Positions 1-5,866 of a stretch of DNA of 39,429 nucleotides are shown piece after piece (positions within the stretch are counted from its first letter, which is position 1; the number at the start of each line of letters is the position of its first letter). The stretch is taken from contig CAMORO010000017.1 in the NCBI GenBank assembly GCA_946623875.1, positions 1 through 39,429 on the forward strand, in the 5' to 3' direction. The position numbers were made by a program, and so were the translations under genes. Origin of the DNA: an uncultured Lachnospiraceae bacterium. Lineage in GTDB: Bacteria; Bacillota; Clostridia; Lachnospirales; Lachnospiraceae. The notes beneath the pieces were generated by a model that saw only the letters and a list, made by a program, of their open reading frames with translations, made no database searches and was not told the DNA's origin.

Positions 1-734
1 AGCAGATCAAGGCTTTCGCCCTCGATATCATACAGCCTGCGGATAAATCCTTCCTCGAACACTTCTCCTGGTGTTCCCTGCCTCAGTATCCGTCCTTCTC
101 CCATCGCAACAACATGATCCGAAATCTTCATCGCTATATCCAGCTCGTGCAGTGACATAATGACCGCTATGCCTCTGTCTTCAACCAGCTTCTTTATCCG
201 TGTAAGTATGTCAAGCTTATACTTAATATCAAGATAAGACGTAGGTTCATCAAGTATGAGTACATCCGGTTCCTGACATATGGCCCTTGCAAGCATCACC
301 CGTTGCTTCTGTCCGTCACTTATACTCATGAACTGCCGGTCACGTAAATCCTGCGTTCCCGTCATTGTTATTGTATCTTCAACGATACGTTTATCTTCAT
401 CGGACAATATACCGAGCATACCTGTATACGGATATCGTCCCATACTTATCACCTCAAGACAGGTCATAAGCTCCGGTCTCACTGCCGATGTCATCACCAT
501 GGACATATGTCTTGCAACCTTAACGCCATCAATTCTGCCCATGTCTTTACCGTCAAGGAAGATCACCCCTCCTCTCTTCTTAAGCTGTCCGGTAACAGTC
601 TTAAGCAGAGTCGATTTACCGCAGCCGTTCGGACCTATAAGAGTCACGATCCTGCCCGGAACGGCTTCGATACAGATATTGCCGACAATATCCCTGTCAT
701 ATCCGATTGTAAGATTATCTGTTTTAAGATTCAT
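1..734 (-). CDS. ABC transporter ATPase, FecE/BtuD type (C-terminus cut by window edge)
   Basis: This is the nucleotide-binding subunit of an iron-siderophore/haem/cobalamin type importer; it should hydrolyse ATP on the cytoplasmic face of the FecCD permease encoded just upstream. Reading the minus strand from ATG at 734 gives an open frame to the window edge. Walker A is GPNGCGKST (about residues 34-42), the signature is the variant ISDGQKQR instead of LSGGQ, and Walker B is VLILDEPT, followed by a SLHELD switch-histidine region. About 244 residues are visible and the last few are missing. It is the last visible gene of the riboswitch-led operon. It is separated from the permease by 110 bp carrying a copy of the dispersed repeat, a longer gap than elsewhere in the operon. 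Family assignment is secure; the ligand is not shown by this subunit. Confidence 0.9.
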   Translation of the reverse strand, partial: MNLKTDNLTIGYDRDIVGNICIEAVPGRIVTLIGPNGCGKSTLLKTVTGQLKKRGGVIFLDGKDMGRIDGVKVARHMSMVMTSAVRPELMTCLEVISMGRYPYTGMLGILSDEDKRIVEDTITMTGTQDLRDRQFMSISDGQKQRVMLARAICQEPDVLILDEPTSYLDIKYKLDILTRIKKLVEDRGIAVIMSLHELDIAMKISDHVVAMGEGRILRQGTPGEVFEEGFIRRLYDIEGESLDL

Positions 735-764
735 TTTTACCCTTAGGATTTATTACAAAATGTA

Positions 765-818
765 GTAGCAATTCAGAACAGCACATGAATTTTAAATATG
801 ATGCGTCATGCTTGCATG
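765..818. repeat. Degenerate copy of the GTAACTATTCAGAACAG repeat inside the uptake operon
   Basis: The stretch beginning GTAGCAATTCAGAACAGCAC and running to CTTGCATG aligns with the copy at 39375 and with the reverse complement of the right half of the complete element at 37205-37347. It differs by scattered substitutions and one short gap. It occupies most of the 110-bp gap between the permease stop and the ATPase start, so it is transcribed within the operon. The distal half of the element is not recognisable here. Confidence 0.7.
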
Positions 819-844
819 TTTGCAGCATCTTACTTCACTCCGGT

Positions 845-1912
845 TTATTGCTCCACTTTATTCTTACGTTTCAGCAGAATGGAAATAACGACCGGAACAA
901 GAAGAACAGCCGTTACCGAACTGATACTTACCTCTGTCGGTGCAAAGATCATCCTTGCCAGAAGATCACATATCAGAGTTATAAGGGCGCCGGTAAGAAA
1001 GCATCCCGGGATCATTACAGCCGGTGATGTTGACTTAAGCATATTCTTGACAAGATGCGGAACAGCTATACCCACAAAGGATATGGGGCCTGCGTAGGCT
1101 GTTACGGTCGCTGCCAGTATGCTGGACAGAAGGATTAGCATTACCCTGAGCAGAGTGATATTGACTCCCATATTCCTTGCATAGGCTTCGCCCAGTCTGT
1201 ACGCTCCTATCGGCTTCTGCATAAGCCATACGACGGCCAGACAGGCAAATACTATCGCCGCCATTACCCCGATATCTCCTCTGCTCATACCCGACAGGCT
1301 TCCCATTGACCAGTTGTGAAGATTAACAATATTGGAATCGTCGGCAAAGGTCACCACAAGATCTGTCACCGCCGAGCATATGTAACCGGTAAGTATACCA
1401 CAGACTATCAGCGTACTCATATCACGTATTTTTATCGATACCAAAAGTACAAAACCCATGGCGATCATCGCTCCGACAAAGGCAGCCACGACAAGACCCG
1501 CCGACCCGATCTTCATCCCCCTGCTCAGTAAAAAGATCATGGTAAGCGCAACCGTAAGCTTGGCTCCCGACGAGATTCCGAGTACAAAGGGACCTGCTAT
1601 CGGATTGCCGAAAAAGGTCTGCAGAAGGTAGCCCGACAGGGCCAGCGCTCCGCCAAGCAGCACTGCGGAAGCCACCCGGGGCAGCCGGATATTGTATATT
1701 ATATTGTAAGTCATTACACTGCTGTCCGTCCCGCCGAACATTTCCATGATATCGGCAAGCGTTATCCTGACACTCCCGGCCAGTATGCTGACAACTGTCA
1801 TCACAACGATAAGTACAGACAAACAGGTAAATGTGATCGTATTTCTCTTTCCTGTCATAATTCCGGCTCCCATTTTAGTCCGGGTAAGCCCTAAGAAAGG
1901 TACCCGGCTCAT
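845..1912 (-). CDS. FecCD-family ABC transporter permease
   Basis: Polytopic membrane subunit of a BtuC/FecCD importer, 355 residues, forming the translocation channel for the binding protein and ATPase of the same operon. The N-terminus has a hydrophobic helix (TFTCLSVLIVVMTVVSILAG). The family motif region VLLGGALALSGYLLQTFFGN.P.AGPFVLGISSGA is present with only minor variation, as is the C-terminal PISFVGIAVPHLVK segment that contacts the ATPase. The ATG at 1912 overlaps the stop of the upstream lipoprotein gene by 4 bp (ATGA), which indicates translational coupling. Internal ATGs at the next two methionines are possible alternatives because the first ~18 residues are not hydrophobic. The ligand cannot be read from the permease; the cobalamin riboswitch upstream favours corrinoid or tetrapyrrole. 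Confidence 0.93.
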   Translation of the reverse strand: MSRVPFLGLTRTKMGAGIMTGKRNTITFTCLSVLIVVMTVVSILAGSVRITLADIMEMFGGTDSSVMTYNIIYNIRLPRVASAVLLGGALALSGYLLQTFFGNPIAGPFVLGISSGAKLTVALTMIFLLSRGMKIGSAGLVVAAFVGAMIAMGFVLLVSIKIRDMSTLIVCGILTGYICSAVTDLVVTFADDSNIVNLHNWSMGSLSGMSRGDIGVMAAIVFACLAVVWLMQKPIGAYRLGEAYARNMGVNITLLRVMLILLSSILAATVTAYAGPISFVGIAVPHLVKNMLKSTSPAVMIPGCFLTGALITLICDLLARMIFAPTEVSISSVTAVLLVPVVISILLKRKNKVEQ

Positions 1913-3591
1913 TCAAGCTTCGTAAGATAGATCATATCCCGTTTTTCTCCGGTAAGTACGGCATTAAGATCCATAATAAAGTCACCCATGCCGGTTATTT
2001 CCTGAAAGAGTGCCGGTTCCGTGCAATACACCTGTCCCTCCTTCACGGCCTTGAAATCCCCAAACAGATCGCTTTTATTTATAAGCTCATCTACAGAATG
2101 GATTTCACCCTCGATCGTGCTGTTGTATATAAGTATATCAGCATCCAGCGCAGATGCATAGAAATCCTCCATCTGTATGTTCATGGTTGACAGTGCATTC
2201 GAACTTCCGCCTGTATCATCCTTCTTAACTGTGGAGCCATCTGTCACGGCTGATCCGCCATCCTTTGCAGACTTGTCTTCCATAGTCCCCACATATTCTC
2301 CACCTGCCATTCCGATCATTGTGGAGATATAATCACCATTCTTACGTACAGTGACCATGCCGTTGGTTGTTATATGGAAAAAAGCAACACTCTTCCCCGT
2401 ACCTTCCTTATGTATCACCGGTTCCAGAAGATCAATCTGCTTATTGTAGTATTCCCCGGCTTCCTTCTCTTTACCGTACAATAAACCGTATAATTTGATC
2501 CATTCAAGCCTTCCGAGCGGACTTGATTCGTAACTTGAGGTCTCAACAAGGACCGGGATTCCCAGTTCCTCCAGCTTCTCCTTGACCTCGGGATTGTGAT
2601 AGATCATTGTATTTTCGATGGCAAGGTCACAGCCTCCGCTAAGGATAAGCTCGTAATCGGGAGCCCGGTACTTACCCGCATAAAGGATCCTTCCTTCCTT
2701 CATTGCGGCGGCCGCCTCGTCAACATACCAGTCATCGGCCCTTGTACCTGAAAACAGAATGTTGTCCAAACCTCCGCATTTGCATACAAGATCCATTGCA
2801 GCGCTGGAAACAAGATATGTTCTTTTCGGAGGCTGACCGATCACTGTTATATCGTCAGGAATTCCTTCAGGTGTGTCTCCGCCTTCGGGAACCAGGAGAT
2901 AATCGCCTGAACCGGCTATGCTTATAAGTGCGTAATCACCATAGTATGAAACAGCATACTGAGTTGCATGCTTAAGTTCCATATCTCCGGTCTTAATAAG
3001 AGTTCCGAGCTGCTCCGGAGAACGTTTCCCTGTATCAACAATTGCATCATCACCTGAAGCATCACCCGGTTCATTCACCGTTTCTTCCGAATACAATGAG
3101 GAACCTTCATCCGGTTCACCCCAGTATATTGTATATTCAATCTCGTGAGGCGTACTCATGGCAACCGTATCGCCTGTCACCTCGAGCGGTTCGTCAAGCG
3201 TATCAACCGGTATTGTGAAGGTTGACCTGCCCCCGGGATTTTCGTTGTCGTACTTTATTCCGTCTACGAGCATATAATCATAGTTTTCGCTTGTCCAGAT
3301 GAAGGTTGCCGTCATCCTGCCGTCTTTTTTTTCAATACTCACAGGTGATATGATATGTGCCTTCCCGGAACCGCCGTCCATAGTTATGTCAACCTCAAAG
3401 CGACTGTCTTGTGCTGTCGTTTCCGAAGCGGCAGTCTCTTCATCAACAGTTCTGTTATCCGATGACACAGTTGAATCGACTTCATTCCGATGCAAAGCAA
3501 CCTCCTGCGAAACGCAGGAGGTTGTAAACATCATGAACGTTATCAGAAATACATATATTGTAGATTTTATGTAAACTAATTTCCTATTCAT
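1909..3591 (-). CDS. Substrate-binding lipoprotein of the FecCD importer with extra N-terminal beta domain
   Basis: Extracytoplasmic binding protein, 560 residues, that would deliver ligand to the FecCD permease. The N-terminus is a lipoprotein signal with lipobox FTTSC (Cys26). Residues ~65-165 form a beta-rich module with DGRMTATFIW and STPHEIEYTIYW. It resembles the C-terminal module of the neighbouring CbiK-like protein (DGKMTIHVSL, and H-K-V-V-V near the end). From about residue 240 to the end it reads as a periplasmic-binding type III (Fe/B12) domain, with paired statements such as LVSSAAMDLVCKCGGLDNI and the closing EITGMGDFIMDLNAVLTG. An insert rich in Gly, Ser and Lys (about residues 440-470) is a flexible loop. 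No good ribosome binding site precedes the ATG, so translation may depend on coupling. Ligand (corrinoid, haem or iron chelate) is inferred. Confidence 0.85.
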   Translation of the reverse strand: MNRKLVYIKSTIYVFLITFMMFTTSCVSQEVALHRNEVDSTVSSDNRTVDEETAASETTAQDSRFEVDITMDGGSGKAHIISPVSIEKKDGRMTATFIWTSENYDYMLVDGIKYDNENPGGRSTFTIPVDTLDEPLEVTGDTVAMSTPHEIEYTIYWGEPDEGSSLYSEETVNEPGDASGDDAIVDTGKRSPEQLGTLIKTGDMELKHATQYAVSYYGDYALISIAGSGDYLLVPEGGDTPEGIPDDITVIGQPPKRTYLVSSAAMDLVCKCGGLDNILFSGTRADDWYVDEAAAAMKEGRILYAGKYRAPDYELILSGGCDLAIENTMIYHNPEVKEKLEELGIPVLVETSSYESSPLGRLEWIKLYGLLYGKEKEAGEYYNKQIDLLEPVIHKEGTGKSVAFFHITTNGMVTVRKNGDYISTMIGMAGGEYVGTMEDKSAKDGGSAVTDGSTVKKDDTGGSSNALSTMNIQMEDFYASALDADILIYNSTIEGEIHSVDELINKSDLFGDFKAVKEGQVYCTEPALFQEITGMGDFIMDLNAVLTGEKRDMIYLTKLE

Positions 3592-3664
3592 ACATTTTTC
3601 ATTCTTTCAATGTTTTTATGCAGTCCGGTTCATCCTTGGACAAGTCACGGAAAACCGCCATGGC

Positions 3665-5383
3665 TTATTCAGCCTCCGGTGATGCCACAACTACCTTATG
3701 ATCGTACCATTTCCCCTTTTTACCTACAAGTGCAAGATCGAATTCCTTGTCAAGGTAAGGTACGGGAACATCAAAACCGTTAACCACGTCGGTTGTTCCA
3801 TCGTCATATTCAATGGTATCCTCTGTGGGCTCAAGCAGCTTGGCACCGTCCTTCTGTGCATCCTCGGCCGTACCCGGGAAAAGATTTAATATACCGTCTG
3901 AAGCAAGGCTTACATGAATAGTCATCTTTCCGTCTTTAACTGTGAGCTCGCCCATGTCATCAAGAGCTTCGTTAACATGGAACATGGAGTTGTCTGTTGT
4001 GAACTTAGCTGCGTAAGTTCCGTCGGGGATTGGAGCTTCTGCTGTTTCCGCATCCTCCTCATCTGCTTCGGTATCTGCCGGCTCTTCTGCTTCTAATGCT
4101 TCCTCTGTATCCGTTTCTTCATCTTCCTTGGCTTCAGCATCCTCCGGTGCTTCTTCAGCTTCAAGCGGCTCTGAGTCAAATGCTGCAGCAGTGTGGGCTA
4201 CATACAGTTCCTCAACATCCTCTATACGTCCAAGACCTGCAATCTGACAATCCACTGACTCGAATTTACCTGAAGCCGTAAACATACTCTTCCATGAATC
4301 CTCGTCTTCGCCTGCCATATCGTTATTAGCATGATCTCCTGCTACCACCATGAGCGGACGGAGTATAACCTTTGAATACCCTGCCTCTGCAACCTTGTCG
4401 ATCACCACATCGCAGGCAGTATCCTCCGGCTCACCCTCTACCGTTCCGATAAATACGTTCTCATAACCGAGTTCTTCCATCTGTGTCTGCATCTGATCGT
4501 AGGTAACGTTAGCTGTATGAGAGGTACCATGTCCCATCAGTACGAATGCGAAACCATCTTCAGCAGCGGCAGCTGCATCCTCATAGTCTGCCTCATTTGC
4601 CGCCTCCAGAACTACTGCTTCGGCAACAGCCTTCTTATCATCATTTATTATAGTTGCGTCCTTACCTACCTCACCCAGAAGGGGTTCGGCTACTTTAACA
4701 GATTCGAAATTCGATGCATACTCCTTAAGTGCTTCGACCATTTCGTCGTATTCGTATCCATGCATAAGATGAGTGGGCTGAACTACTAGATTCTTTACAC
4801 CGTTATCCACTGCACGGTCAAGAGCCTGTTTCATGTTATCTATCTTCTCGCCATCGCGGGCCAGAATATGATTGATTATTATCTGTGCAGTAAATGCACG
4901 TCTTACGGACCAGTCCGGATTGGCCTCTGCTATTGCCTTCTCGACGCCGCCGATATCCTCTGTCCTGCTGTCGTTGAATGAAGTACCGAAGCTTACAACA
5001 AGTATCTCATTTTCTCCGATTTCGTCCTGATTGAGCGGATCGTCCTTGGAAGCATCTCCGGTATCACGGCCGAAGTAATCGGGATCAGCATTCTCACCTT
5101 CGACAAGCTCCTTCTGCTCATCCGTAAGGGCATCCCATGCTTCTCTGGCTTCAGCACACCGGGCATCTGTATCCTCAGTCCATTCCTGTACATAGATAGC
5201 ATCGATCAGATCCGCCACATGATCAGCAGCCTCCTGATCAGACACCTCTTCTTCAGTAACCTCTTCAGTTACCTCCTCATCTGCGCCGCTGTCATTAATG
5301 TTCACATTGACATTACCGCAGCCTGCCATAACAGCTGCTGACATTGCAGCAAACAGAATGGCACTTACAAGTTTCTTTTTCAT
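3665..5383 (-). CDS. Exported sirohydrochlorin cobaltochelatase-like (CbiK) lipoprotein
   Basis: First gene of the uptake operon, 572 residues. A lipobox (VMAGC, Cys22) predicts export and anchoring outside the membrane, where a biosynthetic chelatase would be out of place. Residues ~50-120 are a helical preface ending PDYFGRDTGD. Residues ~126-402 are a CbiK-type class II chelatase with VVSFGTSFNDSR, QPTHLMHGYEYD, MGHGTSH (His285) and VVAGDHANNDMAG (His351), the two histidine positions of the CbiK metal site. An acidic Glu/Ala-rich linker (404-450) leads to a ~120-residue C-terminal beta module (451-572) similar to that in the next gene. Periplasmic CbiKP proteins of Desulfovibrio are known to bind haem, so a role in handling tetrapyrrole or metal during uptake is more likely than cobalt insertion in cobalamin synthesis. 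The ribosome binding site is a clear GAGGAGG. Confidence 0.9.
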   Translation of the reverse strand: MKKKLVSAILFAAMSAAVMAGCGNVNVNINDSGADEEVTEEVTEEEVSDQEAADHVADLIDAIYVQEWTEDTDARCAEAREAWDALTDEQKELVEGENADPDYFGRDTGDASKDDPLNQDEIGENEILVVSFGTSFNDSRTEDIGGVEKAIAEANPDWSVRRAFTAQIIINHILARDGEKIDNMKQALDRAVDNGVKNLVVQPTHLMHGYEYDEMVEALKEYASNFESVKVAEPLLGEVGKDATIINDDKKAVAEAVVLEAANEADYEDAAAAAEDGFAFVLMGHGTSHTANVTYDQMQTQMEELGYENVFIGTVEGEPEDTACDVVIDKVAEAGYSKVILRPLMVVAGDHANNDMAGEDEDSWKSMFTASGKFESVDCQIAGLGRIEDVEELYVAHTAAAFDSEPLEAEEAPEDAEAKEDEETDTEEALEAEEPADTEADEEDAETAEAPIPDGTYAAKFTTDNSMFHVNEALDDMGELTVKDGKMTIHVSLASDGILNLFPGTAEDAQKDGAKLLEPTEDTIEYDDGTTDVVNGFDVPVPYLDKEFDLALVGKKGKWYDHKVVVASPEAE

Positions 5384-5413
5384 AATACTTCCTCCTCTTA
5401 TAAGATATTAATA

Positions 5414-5451
5414 TAACTATTCAGAACCCCACATCCGGCTCCTGATAGTTA
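5414..5451. repeat. Short inverted repeat, solo-end pair of the dispersed repeat
   Basis: TAACTATTCAG (5414-5424) faces CTGATAGTTA (5442-5451), the two ends of the dispersed repeat brought to within 17 bp of each other. It looks like an internally deleted copy. It lies between the riboswitch terminator and the ribosome binding site of the CbiK-like gene, so it is in the leader RNA. Confidence 0.6.
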
Positions 5452-5452
5452 C

Positions 5453-5481
5453 AAAAAAACCATCCCGCTGTGCGAAATGGT
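5453..5481 (-). terminator. Intrinsic terminator, expression platform of the cobalamin riboswitch
   Basis: On the minus strand the arms ACCATTTCGC and GCGGGATGGT pair over 10 bp with two G-U pairs around an ACA loop, followed by seven U. It sits downstream of the B12 aptamer and upstream of the CbiK-like gene. This is the usual place for a ligand-controlled transcription terminator. Confidence 0.9.
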
Positions 5482-5539
5482 CATTTTTACATACATTTAC
5501 GGGCCATCATAAATGACCCTCACGCAGTACGACCAATTA

Positions 5540-5775
5540 CTCGTGGTCCGGATTACTCCCGTACCTGTAAACGGCAGGTCTCCTGGCTCATACATCAGCA
5601 CGTACGGTCTGCCTTCCCGGTTTCCCAGTGACCCCTTAAAAGCATAACATCCATAATCTGCCAAGGGACGACACATACGCTCCGTAAATACAGTGACGAG
5701 TTCGCACAGGCCTTGCACCTGTTTCCCTTTTAACCCATGATAAACGATCACGGGCACCGTCTACATTCGATATAT
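5540..5775 (-). promoter_or_regulatory. Adenosylcobalamin (B12) riboswitch aptamer
   Basis: On the minus strand the order of conserved blocks matches the cobalamin riboswitch: GGTGCC near the 5' side, AAAAGGGAAACAGGTG, GCGAACTCGTCACTG, GTCACTGGGAAACCGGGAAG, and the B12 box GAGCCAGGAGACCTGCC. A terminator follows at 5453-5481. Binding of the cobalamin ligand should favour the terminator and shut down the CbiK-like/lipoprotein/FecCD/ATPase operon, so the operon is expected to be on when cobalamin is scarce. The outer boundaries are approximate. A short hairpin (CATCGG/CCGATG) lies 5' of the aptamer. Confidence 0.95.
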
Positions 5776-5815
5776 ACAACTTCAAAGCATCGGCTTCCAA
5801 ATCTTCCGATGATTT

Positions 5816-5844
5816 AGTCTACACCTCCCACTTATGTCTGTCAA
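5816..5844 (-). promoter_or_regulatory. Promoter of the riboswitch-controlled uptake operon
   Basis: Minus-strand TTGACA (5839-5844), 17-bp spacer, TAGACT (5816-5821). The -35 box is perfect and the -10 box is weak. It lies between the stop of the GTPase-NYN gene and the riboswitch, giving a leader of about 420 nt. Confidence 0.65.
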
Positions 5845-5866
5845 GGTCAGCAACGCAGTGAGCCGT

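Noticed and set aside
5497-5757. 86-codon minus-strand open frame upstream of the CbiK-like gene
   Set aside because: It lies entirely within the cobalamin riboswitch; the conserved RNA blocks explain the sequence and there is no ribosome binding site.
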